NCBI GenBank assembly: GCA_002435785.1
Contig: DIUC01000028.1
Location: forward strand, 3,375-67,374
Direction: 5' to 3'
From: Saprospiraceae bacterium UBA6168
Lineage (GTDB): Bacteria; Bacteroidota; Bacteroidia; Chitinophagales; Saprospiraceae
DNA length: 64,000 nucleotides
A program made the position numbers and the translations under genes. Below the pieces are notes generated by a model. The model did no database searches and was not told the origin of the DNA. It saw nothing but the letters and a program-made list of their open reading frames with translations. This document shows, piece after piece, positions 24,714 through 32,391 of this stretch (position 1 is its first letter; every line of letters starts with the position of its first letter).

Positions 24714-26072
24714 TTTTTCGTCTGCCAACATTTCCGCTTCCAACCCGTTTTCGTCGGTCAGCATGTCTAAGGGCAACGACTTGGTGGCCTTGGCACCCAA
24801 TTCCTTGATTTTTTGCGCCCGCCCAATGAGGGTATCCCCGTATTTCTTGGAATCCGAGAGCTTGTTTAAAGCACCATTCAGGGCCGATTGGGCATGGTCG
24901 AGGCGAGTGCCCACCTCCCGCAGGTCTTCCACAAATCCCACAAACTTGTCGTATAGCATTCCGCTTTGTCGGGCGATTTCGAGGACGTTGCGCTTCTGCC
25001 GCTCCTGCCGCCAGATATAGGAAACCGTGCGCATAGTAGCCAATAGGGTAGAAGAGGTGACGATGACGATGTTCTTCTCCAGTGCATCCAAAAACAGCCG
25101 ATTGTCGTGCTGCAAGGCCACAGCAAATGCCGGTTCTATTGGCACGAACATCAGCAGGTAATCTGGCGAGTTAAGTTGGGAGAGTTGTGGGTAGTTCTTA
25201 CTGCTCAAGTCCCGCAAATGCTGCCGGATGGACTCTACATGTGCTTTGAGGTGTCGGCCCCTAAGTTCCTCATCCTCAGCGTTATAGAATTTTTCGTATG
25301 CTTTCAAAGAAACCTTGGAGTCCACGATGAGGTGCTTTTCGTCGGGCAGATAAATGACGAAATCGGGCCGTTTTTCTTGGCCATTGGTATCCTTGTAGGA
25401 GGTCTGTGCCTCAAAATGAGTGCCCCGCACCAGCCCTGCTTTCTCCAGCAGGATTTCCAATTGAAGCTCGCCCCAATCGCCCTGCACTTTAGAATCGCCC
25501 TTGAGGGCAGTGGCCAAGTTTTTTGCATCAAGGCTGAGTTGCAGGTTGAGGTCACGCAGTTGCTCTATCTCCTTTTTCAATGAAACCTTGTCCTTTGCTT
25601 CGTCGGTGAAGCGCCGCTCCACGTCCTGCCCAAATTCCCGGATTTTCTCCCGGAGCGGATGCAACAAATCGTTTAATTGCTTTTCGTTCTGGTCGCTGAA
25701 TTTTTTCGATTTTTCTTCCAACAACCGATTGGCCACGCTCTCAAACTCCAGGTGTGCTCGCTGTTGCAGGGTTTCGTAATCCTTTTTCCAAGCGGTGAGT
25801 TTTTCTTCGAGGTAAAGCAGGTCACGTTCTTTAGAGGAGAGGGTTTTTTCCAAAAAAATGATGTCTTCTTGCTTGGTTTTCAACTCGTTGTGCAAAAAAG
25901 AAGTTTGTTCTACGGCAGCGTCGTGCTGCTGTCGGCTCACGTATTTATCCTGTAAATCTTGTTGGGAAAGGTGGTTGGCTGCGAACTTTGCCCTCGCAAA
26001 TAGCCAACTCAAGAGCGCCCCGATGATTAATCCGAGCACGAGAAACAACAAACAAACCGTCAATTCATTCAT
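24705..26072 (-). CDS. rmuC: DNA recombination protein RmuC
   Basis: RmuC is a membrane-anchored protein of the PD-(D/E)XK nuclease superfamily that limits DNA rearrangements at inverted repeats. The 455-residue product has an N-terminal membrane helix (about residues 5-25), a long coiled-coil (about 40-180), and the RmuC core with VQGDWGELQLEILLEKAGL, RPDFVIYLPDEKHLIVDSKVSLKAYE (the nuclease-like motif) and YLLMFVPIEPAF. ATG 26072 begins the membrane helix. It converges on rfbD with a nine-base overlap. The link to inverted-repeat stability is notable in a region rich in inverted repeats. Confidence 0.93.
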   Translation of the reverse strand: MNELTVCLLFLVLGLIIGALLSWLFARAKFAANHLSQQDLQDKYVSRQQHDAAVEQTSFLHNELKTKQEDIIFLEKTLSSKERDLLYLEEKLTAWKKDYETLQQRAHLEFESVANRLLEEKSKKFSDQNEKQLNDLLHPLREKIREFGQDVERRFTDEAKDKVSLKKEIEQLRDLNLQLSLDAKNLATALKGDSKVQGDWGELQLEILLEKAGLVRGTHFEAQTSYKDTNGQEKRPDFVIYLPDEKHLIVDSKVSLKAYEKFYNAEDEELRGRHLKAHVESIRQHLRDLSSKNYPQLSQLNSPDYLLMFVPIEPAFAVALQHDNRLFLDALEKNIVIVTSSTLLATMRTVSYIWRQERQKRNVLEIARQSGMLYDKFVGFVEDLREVGTRLDHAQSALNGALNKLSDSKKYGDTLIGRAQKIKELGAKATKSLPLDMLTDENGLEAEMLADEKLQ

Positions 26073-26148
26073 GGCGATGATTTTTAGAATTTCGCCACAA
26101 GATAGCATTTTGTTTTACTTCAAAAACAAATTGGTTGAATAGCAGTCA

Positions 26149-26877
26149 TTAGCCTAAGTCAAACAAGTCAGATACACCGGGCACCCGCCCAGCAATGAAA
26201 CCCTCGGCAAACTCAGCGCCGATAGGCCGACCAAAAGCCCGGTTCTTTGATTTCACGAATTCGAAAAAGTCTTTGCCGGAAATGGGCGTCTTGGGTTCAG
26301 CGTCAAACTCGGAGGCATCGGGCAGGAAGAACTGCGAGCGGAAGGTGAGAATCAGTTCCAATTTCTTGTCCATGAACGGGGTGATGTCCACCACGAAATC
26401 AGGCTTCAAGTCTTTATCCTGGATATAGTGATAGACTGCTTTTGGCCGCCAGGCCGCTTGGGCTTGGCCTTCGTAGGTGGTCTCGATTTTCACCAAACCC
26501 GCATAAAAGCAAGCATCGGCGGTCAATTTGGCGGCACGGGCATGGTCGGGGTGGCGGTCGTCTGGGGCATTGGCCAGCACGATGGTCGGATGGCACCAGC
26601 GGATGACCTCCACGATGCGCAGCAGGTTTTCCTCGGAATACTGGAAAAGCCCATCGGCCATGCGGAGGTTGCGGCGGAAGCTGGCCCCCATTTTTTTGGC
26701 GGAATCGGCGGCTTCCACATCGCGGAGTTCGGCGGTACCACGGCTGCCCAGTTCACCACGGGTGAGGTCGAGCAGCCCTACCGATTTTCCCTGCGAGATG
26801 TGCCGTAGTAGCGTACCGCAGCAGCTCAATTCTACATCGTCGGGGTGTGCCCCAATGGCGAGGATGTCTATTTTCAT
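26149..26877 (-). CDS. bshB1: Bacillithiol biosynthesis deacetylase BshB1
   Basis: BshB1 removes the acetyl group from GlcNAc-malate in bacillithiol synthesis. The 242-residue product is a LmbE/PIG-L deacetylase with zinc motif AIGAHPDDVELSCCG (His11, Asp13/14), the DLTRGELGSRGTAELRDVEA segment typical of BshB1, and the second metal region DDRHPDHARAA near 107-115. ATG 26877 is used because the domain begins there; 22 further codons upstream show no similarity. It is followed on the same strand by nothing close; pulA starts upstream past a tandem repeat. bshA and bshC are not in this window. Confidence 0.93.
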   Translation of the reverse strand: MKIDILAIGAHPDDVELSCCGTLLRHISQGKSVGLLDLTRGELGSRGTAELRDVEAADSAKKMGASFRRNLRMADGLFQYSEENLLRIVEVIRWCHPTIVLANAPDDRHPDHARAAKLTADACFYAGLVKIETTYEGQAQAAWRPKAVYHYIQDKDLKPDFVVDITPFMDKKLELILTFRSQFFLPDASEFDAEPKTPISGKDFFEFVKSKNRAFGRPIGAEFAEGFIAGRVPGVSDLFDLG

Positions 26878-26922
26878 GCCTTTTGTTTCTTGTTTGCTGA
26901 CTGTAACGCCGAATTTTTTTAA

Positions 26923-26954
26923 CGCAAGGGCGCAAAGGCGCAAGGGCGCAAAGA
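26923..26954. repeat. Four-copy 8-bp tandem repeat between pulA and bshB1
   Basis: The units CGCAAGGG, CGCAAAGG, CGCAAGGG and CGCAAAGA lie head to tail. Next to them, 26953-26980, is an imperfect tandem of GATTTATG...AATCA units. Such CGCAAAGG-type arrays are, from memory, common between Bacteroidota genes. The array lies in the gap downstream of pulA and upstream of bshB1, both on the minus strand. Confidence 0.7.
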
Positions 26955-26987
26955 TTTATGAATCAAGGATTTATGTGAATCAGGGCT

Positions 26988-29072
26988 TTATTCCTCCACC
27001 ATTATATACGCTGCAAAGGGGCCTACCATCGCAAACCCCGTATTGTTCATGCCCATGCCGTTCAAGTCTATGCGGTTGTTGGTGCAGATGATTTTCCAGT
27101 TGCCGGCTGGCACTTCAATCCTTTTGCCATTGGCATTGCCATTGAACATGACCAAAATGCGCTTCCAGGAATCGCCGTTGGCATGGTCCCCGAGGATGTA
27201 ACCGATGGTGTTTTCAAACTTTAGGTCAATGAACTTTAGGTGCTTGGTTATCTGCGCTTGGGTGGTCATCCTGAAGGCCGGATGCGCTTTGCGGAGCTGA
27301 ACCAACTGCTGGTAGTATTGGAAAAGGTCGTTGTACTTTATCTTGTTTTCCCAGTTGATTTGGTTGATTTCGTCTGGGGAGTCAAAGCTGTTTTCCACCA
27401 ATTGCTTGGAGCGCACGAACTCTTCGCCCGCATGGAGGAACGGCACGCCCTGCGAAGTCAATACGATGGTTTGCGCCAGCTTGTTCATGTTCAGCTTTTG
27501 CTCCTCCGTGTTGGTGGGGCAGGAAATGGTGAGGCGGTCCCAGAGCGAGTGGTTGTCGTGGCAAGAGGCGTAGGTGATGCACTGTAAGGGCGATTTTGCC
27601 CAAGCCTTCTGCGTATAGTTGACTTTGGTGAGGTCAACCTGCGGGTGCGCTATGCCACCGACTATTCCGAACTTCACGCTTTCTTCCAGCTTGTTTTCGC
27701 CATTGATAAAACCTTTTTTGGTAGGGGTGAAAACATGCCCTTTTATCCCGTCACGCACCTCGTCGGAGAAGGCGGCTATGCCATCCAGCTTTGGCACATT
27801 GACCTTCACGGCCCGCAGTTCTTCGGGCAGCTTGCACACATTGGCCGTCCAACCTTCTCCGTAAATGAAAATGGTTGGGTCCACTTTGCGAAGCTCCGCC
27901 GCCAATTGGTTCATGGTCTCGATGTCGTGGATGCCCATGAGGTCCACTCGGAACCCATCAATATGGTACTCCTTGGCCCAATAGACCATGGACTCTATCA
28001 TGAACTTGCGTACCATGGGCCGCTCGGAAGCTACCTCATTGCCGCAGGCCGAGCCGTCGGAATAAAACCCATTGTCGTGGATGCGGTAATAATAGCTCGG
28101 CACGGTCTGGTTGAAGACCGATTCCTTGGTAGCGCCGGTGTGGTTGTACACCACGTCCATCACCACTCGAAGGCCGTTGTCGTGGAGTGCTTTTACCATC
28201 GTTTTGAACTCCCTGATGCGAACGGCGCCGTCGGCGGGGTCGGTGGAGAAGCTGCCCTCTGGGACGTTGTAATTCTGGGGGTCATAGCCCCAATTGTAGG
28301 TGAGCTTGGCGTCGGGCCGCTCGTCAATGGTGCGGAAGTCAAAGGCGGGCATGATATGGAGGTGCGTGGCGCCGAGTTCCTTAATATGGTCAAGCCCGGT
28401 GGCAAGGCCGTCGGGCGACTTGGTGCCGGTTTCCGCAAGGCCGAGGTATTTGCCTTTATTGGTGATGCCAGAGGCGGGATGCACCGAGATGTCCCGCAGT
28501 TGCAGCTCGTACAGGATGATGTCCTGGAAACCTTTGAGCGGCGGACGTTTGTCGGCCTCCCAGCCCGGCGGGTTGGTCTTGTTCAAGTCCACGACCATTG
28601 CCCGCTCGCCATTGGTGCCAACGGCTTTTGCGTAAGCGTCCACCGATGGGTTGAGCCAAAAAGAATCAATACGCACCTGAAAATTGTAGTATTTGCCAAC
28701 GTGGTCGCCCTTTAGGCTCAAATGCCAAACGCCGTTCTTGCCTTTTTTCAAAGGGTGCTCGCTGATGAAATCAGAATCAAGCGGCTTGTCGTAGAAATAA
28801 AGCACTACTTCGTCCGCTGGTGGCGACCAAAGCTTGAAAACGGACTTTTTTGGCGAATAGGTAAGCCCAAGGTCATTTCCGGTGTACACCGGGAAATTAT
28901 CCAACTCCTTGTTGGTGAAGTTGCGGAGCTTTGGCTCGTTCTTCTTTTTTGTGATGTCAATTTTTTCCATCGTGTTTGGTTGTTCCACCTCTTTTAGGTT
29001 GCCGACCTGTGCATGGGCGGTGGTGGCCACAAGGGCAATCAGGAAAATCGTTGCTGCGGTAAGATGTCTCAT
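26988..29072 (-). CDS. pulA: Type I pullulanase, exported
   Basis: The enzyme cuts alpha-1,6 branches of pullulan, starch or glycogen. The 694-residue product has a signal peptide (about 1-22, cut near AQVGN), a CBM48 region (about 70-165), and a GH13_14 barrel with the pullulanase hallmark YNWGYDP (259-265), DVVYNHTG, nucleophile Asp377 (GFRVDLMG), acid/base Glu406 (YGEGWTA) and a transition-state Asp in ASCHDNHSLWD. ATG 29072 starts the signal peptide. It may act on glycogen or starch outside the cytoplasm, while glgB acts inside. The start is 100 bp from the divergent SCO gene. Confidence 0.94.
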   Translation of the reverse strand: MRHLTAATIFLIALVATTAHAQVGNLKEVEQPNTMEKIDITKKKNEPKLRNFTNKELDNFPVYTGNDLGLTYSPKKSVFKLWSPPADEVVLYFYDKPLDSDFISEHPLKKGKNGVWHLSLKGDHVGKYYNFQVRIDSFWLNPSVDAYAKAVGTNGERAMVVDLNKTNPPGWEADKRPPLKGFQDIILYELQLRDISVHPASGITNKGKYLGLAETGTKSPDGLATGLDHIKELGATHLHIMPAFDFRTIDERPDAKLTYNWGYDPQNYNVPEGSFSTDPADGAVRIREFKTMVKALHDNGLRVVMDVVYNHTGATKESVFNQTVPSYYYRIHDNGFYSDGSACGNEVASERPMVRKFMIESMVYWAKEYHIDGFRVDLMGIHDIETMNQLAAELRKVDPTIFIYGEGWTANVCKLPEELRAVKVNVPKLDGIAAFSDEVRDGIKGHVFTPTKKGFINGENKLEESVKFGIVGGIAHPQVDLTKVNYTQKAWAKSPLQCITYASCHDNHSLWDRLTISCPTNTEEQKLNMNKLAQTIVLTSQGVPFLHAGEEFVRSKQLVENSFDSPDEINQINWENKIKYNDLFQYYQQLVQLRKAHPAFRMTTQAQITKHLKFIDLKFENTIGYILGDHANGDSWKRILVMFNGNANGKRIEVPAGNWKIICTNNRIDLNGMGMNNTGFAMVGPFAAYIMVEE

Positions 29073-29111
29073 GTTGATTGATGATATTTTGTTGGTTTTC
29101 AGGTTGTGCGG

Positions 29112-29119
29112 CAAAAGTA
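29112..29119 (-). promoter_or_regulatory. Candidate -7 box upstream of pulA
   Basis: On the minus strand TACTTTTG matches TAnnTTTG, 40 bases before the pulA ATG. No -33 TTTG at the standard distance is seen. Confidence 0.35.
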
Positions 29120-29235
29120 GGAAAGGAATCGGACGCTGTTTGGGCTGTTTCCAAAACTTATCTCCAATATCTTGGTTGTGGGTTACGAAACGCTAAAACA
29201 CCAAAACCCCCATCACGCCGCCGCCCCAACTTTAC

Positions 29236-29243
29236 TATTTTTG
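29236..29243 (+). promoter_or_regulatory. Candidate -7 box upstream of the SCO gene
   Basis: TATTTTTG matches TAnnTTTG, 15 bases before the ATG at 29259, implying a very short leader. Confidence 0.4.
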
Positions 29244-29258
29244 CCAAAAAAACGACGC

Positions 29259-29873
29259 ATGAAAAACTTGTTACTTTGGCTGGTCGTGTTCACGCTACTT
29301 AGCGGCTGCCAATCCAACCTCTCGCCGGATGTGCTGCCCATATTGGGCGTTCCTGACCTCGGCCCGAACGGCGACTCTGTGGCGCATACGATTCCAGACT
29401 TTCGGCTCATTGACCAAGACAGCAACGTCATCACGAACGAGACCTTTGCCGGAAAGGCTTATGTGGCAGACTTTTTCTTCATTGCCTGCCCCACCATTTG
29501 CCCGATTACCACCAAGCAGATGCTGCGCATCCACGACCACTTCAAGGACGAGCCACGGCTGGAGCTCATGGGCCATACCCTTGCTCCCAAATATGATACG
29601 GTGGCGGCGCTGAATCGTTACGCCAAGAACCTTGGCGTGTCCGCCAACAAATGGCATTTCGTGACGGGCGACCAAGCCACCATTTACGACTTGGCACCAG
29701 AATACATGAACGTGGCCCTCACCGACGAGGATGCCCCCGGCGGAATAAACCACTCTGGCTACTTGATTTTGGTGGACAAAAACCGACACATCCGTTCTTT
29801 CTGCAACGGCACGGATCCGGAAGAGGTCACCCGCTTCATCAAGGACATTGAAAAACTGCTGAATGAGCAATAG
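29259..29873 (+). CDS. SCO1/SenC-family copper-binding lipoprotein
   Basis: SCO proteins deliver copper to, or reduce, the CuA site of cytochrome oxidase. The 204-residue product has a lipoprotein signal (MKNLLLWLVVFTLLSGC, lipidated Cys17) and a thioredoxin fold carrying the copper ligands Cys77 and Cys81 in ACPTICPIT and His165 in NHSGYLILVDK. All three ligands are present. The next gene, a cytochrome c, starts inside its last codons, so they are translated together, consistent with respiratory electron transfer. Oxidase subunits are not in the window. Confidence 0.92.
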   Translation: MKNLLLWLVVFTLLSGCQSNLSPDVLPILGVPDLGPNGDSVAHTIPDFRLIDQDSNVITNETFAGKAYVADFFFIACPTICPITTKQMLRIHDHFKDEPRLELMGHTLAPKYDTVAALNRYAKNLGVSANKWHFVTGDQATIYDLAPEYMNVALTDEDAPGGINHSGYLILVDKNRHIRSFCNGTDPEEVTRFIKDIEKLLNEQ

Positions 29874-30357
29874 GAATACACCCATGACACCAAAAACTGA
29901 ACCGGCTTGTAAAACAACTGCGAGCTTCCCGAAAAGCTGGGTGCGATTCCTCTCCATCGCTTGTTTGCTCCTGTCTTCGTTTTTTGTTTGGACTTCCTGT
30001 GAAACCTACCCCTACCAGCAGGGTAAAATCCTTTACACCAATTTCTGCGAAAACTGCCACATGCCCGATGGCTCTGGCCTCAAGGCACTGATTCCACCTT
30101 TGGCGGGGGCCGATTTTTTGGCAAAAAGTCCTGAATTGGTGCCATGCATCATCCGCAATGGCGTCAAAGGCGAAATGGTGGTCAACGGCATTACTTATGA
30201 TACGGAGATGGCGGGCATCGAGCGCCTCACGGAGTTTGAAATCACGAACATCATCAACTATATCCACACTTCCTGGGGCAATGACCTTCCCATCGTGGAG
30301 CACCTCCAGGTGCGGGAATGGCTAAAGCCCTGCGAGAAAAACACGAAACCGTTTTAG
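29863..30357 (+). CDS. Monoheme c-type cytochrome, membrane-anchored
   Basis: The 164-residue product has an N-terminal membrane segment (about residues 27-45, possibly a lipoprotein signal with Cys46 in TSCETYP) and one heme site, CENCH at residues 62-66. The likely axial Met lies in MVVNGITYDTEMAG. The ATG at 29863 overlaps the SCO stop by 11 bases; a second ATG at 29884 is possible and would shorten the protein by seven residues. The coupling with SCO suggests a shared respiratory role. It resembles cytochrome c domains used as soluble or anchored electron carriers. Confidence 0.85.
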   Translation: MSNRNTPMTPKTEPACKTTASFPKSWVRFLSIACLLLSSFFVWTSCETYPYQQGKILYTNFCENCHMPDGSGLKALIPPLAGADFLAKSPELVPCIIRNGVKGEMVVNGITYDTEMAGIERLTEFEITNIINYIHTSWGNDLPIVEHLQVREWLKPCEKNTKPF

Positions 30358-30374
30358 CGGTTGGTAGTTCGCAG

Positions 30375-30459
30375 TTGGCATGCCACGTTGCCAATTGGCA
30401 TGTAGCAGTCTGCAGTTGTTAAACTAAAACTCCCCAATTCAACCAATTCAACCAATCAC
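30375..30459. repeat. Word-rich gap before the SRPBCC gene
   Basis: The first part holds GTAGTTCGCAGTTGGCA-type words and a small hairpin (TTGGCA 30375-30380 with TGCCAA 30389-30394). The second part (30430-30459) is a single-arm run, CCAATTCAACCAATTCAACC then AATCACC, ending 11 bases before the ATG at 30471. Confidence 0.5.
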
Positions 30460-30470
30460 CACATTCCACC

Positions 30471-30920
30471 ATGCACCAATTAGTCACTGTCCAAACCCTG
30501 CCCATCTCGCTCGATGAAGCTTGGGCCTTTTTTACCAACCCAAAAAATCTGGAGCAGATAACACCCAGGGACATGAACCTCATTCCCACTTCGCCATTGC
30601 CAGTGAAGACCTATCCCGGCATGTTTATTACCTACAAAGTGAAGCCGGTGTTGGGCATTCCCATGCTGTGGGTCACGGAAATCACGCATGTGCGGGACCG
30701 GGAGTTCTTTGTGGACGAGCAACGATTGGGGCCTTACCGCATCTGGCATCACCAGCACCATTTCCGTGCGGTGGAGGGTGGGGTGGAGATGACCGACATC
30801 GTGGACTACCGCATCCCGCTCGGCCCAATTGGGCTTTTGATGAACGCCCTGTTCATTGGGAAGAAGCTCAATTACGTCTTCGAGTACCGCAGGCAGCGGT
30901 TGGTGGAGTTGTTTGGGTGA
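30471..30920 (+). CDS. SRPBCC-family ligand-binding protein
   Basis: The 149-residue product has the START/Bet v1-like fold features of the SRPBCC group: an opening strand with LPISLDEAWAFFTNPKNLEQITP, a middle of alternating strands (GMFITYKVKPVLGIPMLWVTEI, FFVDEQRLGPYRIWHHQHHF) and a C-terminal helix (FIGKKLNYVFEYRRQRLVELFG). Members bind hydrophobic ligands or act as cyclases; the CoxG-like and 'cell division inhibitor' annotations used for similar proteins are not well supported. No neighbour gives a clear hint. Confidence 0.8.
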   Translation: MHQLVTVQTLPISLDEAWAFFTNPKNLEQITPRDMNLIPTSPLPVKTYPGMFITYKVKPVLGIPMLWVTEITHVRDREFFVDEQRLGPYRIWHHQHHFRAVEGGVEMTDIVDYRIPLGPIGLLMNALFIGKKLNYVFEYRRQRLVELFG

Positions 30921-31048
30921 GGCCAGTAGCAAATTCAACCACGTGCAGCTTGTTGACGAAGGATTAAGTGCAAAATTTGCTATTTAAGGTACAATCCCTT
31001 TCTTTGGGTGTTCCTTTGTGCTTGGCAACTTAACGCAATCCTTCAACC

Positions 31049-31819
31049 ATGTTCTTTATCCTTTCCAAAATCCTATTTATTCTCTTTCAGCCCATCAATT
31101 GGGTGATTGGGCTGATGCTGTGTGCGCTTTTTTCAAAAAAGCCGCTTCGCAAAAAAAGGGCGCTCATTTGGGCATCGGTTTTATTCTTGTTTTTTACCAA
31201 TCGCCTGATTTTCAACCAGTTCGCAAAGGCTTGGGAACTCAAAACCATCACTGCCGACCAAATCCAACAACCTTATGATATTGGCATTTTGTTAGGCGGC
31301 TATTCCAACAGCCAAGTGCGCCCCAACCACGACCGACAAAATTTCAGCAGTCGGGCCAACCGCTTCCTGAACGCTTATGAACTTTACAAGACTGGAAAGG
31401 TGCGAAAGCTACTGCTTACCGGTGGCTCCGGCGACCTGCTCCAAAAGAACCCAAGCGAAGCAGAGAACGTGTACGATTTTCTGGTGCGGGTTGGGGTGCC
31501 ACCAACGGACATCATCGTGGAGGGGAAATCCCGGAACACTTGGGAGAACGCCATTTTTACCAAAGAAATCTTGGACAAACAGTACCCAAATGCCAAGTGC
31601 CTGCTCATTACTTCGGCATGGCACATGCGCCGGTCCATTGGTTGTTATGAAAAAGCAGGGGTCAAGTTCACCCCGTTCAGCGTTGATTTTGTAACGGAAA
31701 AGGACAGGTGGGCACCCGAAAACAGCCTCATTCCCGACCGGGCCGGGTTCTATTTTTGGGAAATGCTGGTCAAGGAATGGGTGGGATGTGTGATGTACAA
31801 GTTGCAGGGCTACATCTAA
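31049..31819 (+). CDS. YdcF/ElyC-family membrane protein (DUF218)
   Basis: The 256-residue product has two N-terminal membrane helices (about 4-26 and 40-52) and a soluble DUF218 domain: DIGILLGGYSN, RANRFLNAYELYKTGKVRKLLLTGGSGDLLQ, PSEAENVYDFLVRVGVPPTDIIVEGKSRNTWENA and LLITSAWHMRRSIGCYEKAG. This is the pattern of ElyC/SanA/YdcF proteins. ElyC in E. coli affects undecaprenyl-phosphate supply and envelope integrity, so an envelope role is likely but not shown. A long nested palindrome follows its stop. Confidence 0.87.
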   Translation: MFFILSKILFILFQPINWVIGLMLCALFSKKPLRKKRALIWASVLFLFFTNRLIFNQFAKAWELKTITADQIQQPYDIGILLGGYSNSQVRPNHDRQNFSSRANRFLNAYELYKTGKVRKLLLTGGSGDLLQKNPSEAENVYDFLVRVGVPPTDIIVEGKSRNTWENAIFTKEILDKQYPNAKCLLITSAWHMRRSIGCYEKAGVKFTPFSVDFVTEKDRWAPENSLIPDRAGFYFWEMLVKEWVGCVMYKLQGYI

Positions 31820-31820
31820 T

Positions 31821-31887
31821 CGTGGCCGCCCAAATTATTGGGCTGGCCGACCTTGTTCACACGGTCAGCCCAATAAATTGGGCGACC
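31821..31887. repeat. Long imperfect inverted repeat with nested palindromes
   Basis: The arms 31821-31848 and 31860-31887 match at about 25 of 28 positions. Each arm itself contains a palindrome of the form GCCCAA...TTGGGC, so the element can fold either as one long hairpin or as two small ones. It fills the gap between the convergent YdcF and hemoglobin genes and may stop transcription from both sides. No T-run follows. Confidence 0.75.
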
Positions 31888-31891
31888 ACAA

Positions 31892-32281
31892 TCACTGTCG
31901 GTTTTCCACGATTTTTAGGAACAGGAACGACGCCATTTTCCTCGCAATCATCTTCGCCCGCTCCGCCGTTTCGCCCTCGAAATGCTCGTCAATGGTCTCA
32001 AGCCACAGGTTTATCCAATGTCCGAAGTGGTTCATCGTAAGGGAATTACATAGGATTTCATCCAACTGCTGGTGCGCCGTTTTAGGGTCGCCGTGGTACT
32101 TGGTTTTTACGAAGAAAAAAAGGTTGCCCTCCCAGAAATCCGTCAGTTTTTCTAAATGCGGCACCCAGTCTTGGATGGCGTTGTTGAAGATGGGGCCGAG
32201 CATTTCGTCCTGCCGGATTTTAGCGTAAAACGAGCGGACGAGGTGGGAGATGTCAATCCTTGTTTCGATTTTATTTTTCAA
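31892..32281 (-). CDS. Group III truncated hemoglobin
   Basis: The 129-residue product has the group III (trHbP) signature: an N-terminal DISHLVRSFYAKIRQDEMLGPIF, WVPHLEKLTDFWEGNLF, and the proximal heme His in NSLTMNHFGHWINLWLETIDEHF. Such globins bind O2 or NO or handle peroxides. No ATG lies at the expected start; I use the TTG at 32281 because the next Met is inside the helix A region. The TTG overlaps a TAATTTTG box (32279-32286), so the true start may be another non-ATG codon upstream. A long hairpin lies just upstream. Confidence 0.85.
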   Translation of the reverse strand: MKNKIETRIDISHLVRSFYAKIRQDEMLGPIFNNAIQDWVPHLEKLTDFWEGNLFFFVKTKYHGDPKTAHQQLDEILCNSLTMNHFGHWINLWLETIDEHFEGETAERAKMIARKMASFLFLKIVENRQ

Positions 32282-32303
32282 AATTATTGTCCTTTTCAGT
32301 AAG

Positions 32304-32377
32304 GAGTCCGTTCTTTAGTTTCCACCTTTGTTATAGCTTTTTAGCTCTAACAAAGGTGGAAACTAAGGAACGGACTC
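32304..32377. repeat. 74-bp hairpin element between maf and the hemoglobin gene
   Basis: The 30-base arms 32304-32333 and 32348-32377 match at 29 positions and have one G-T pair; the centre adds a small AGC/GCT stem. No T-run follows on either strand, so it is not a typical terminator even though maf ends at 32392. It has the form of a REP- or MITE-like element or the double-stranded leader of the globin transcript. Confidence 0.8.
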
Positions 32378-32391
32378 AAAAAAACAGCATA

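Noticed and set aside
27645..28715. 356-residue frame on the plus strand
   Set aside because: Antisense to the pullulanase catalytic domain and without any recognisable motif.
32304..32377. Insertion-sequence remnant
   Set aside because: There is no transposase frame and no direct repeats flanking the palindrome that I can see; I describe it only as a hairpin element.
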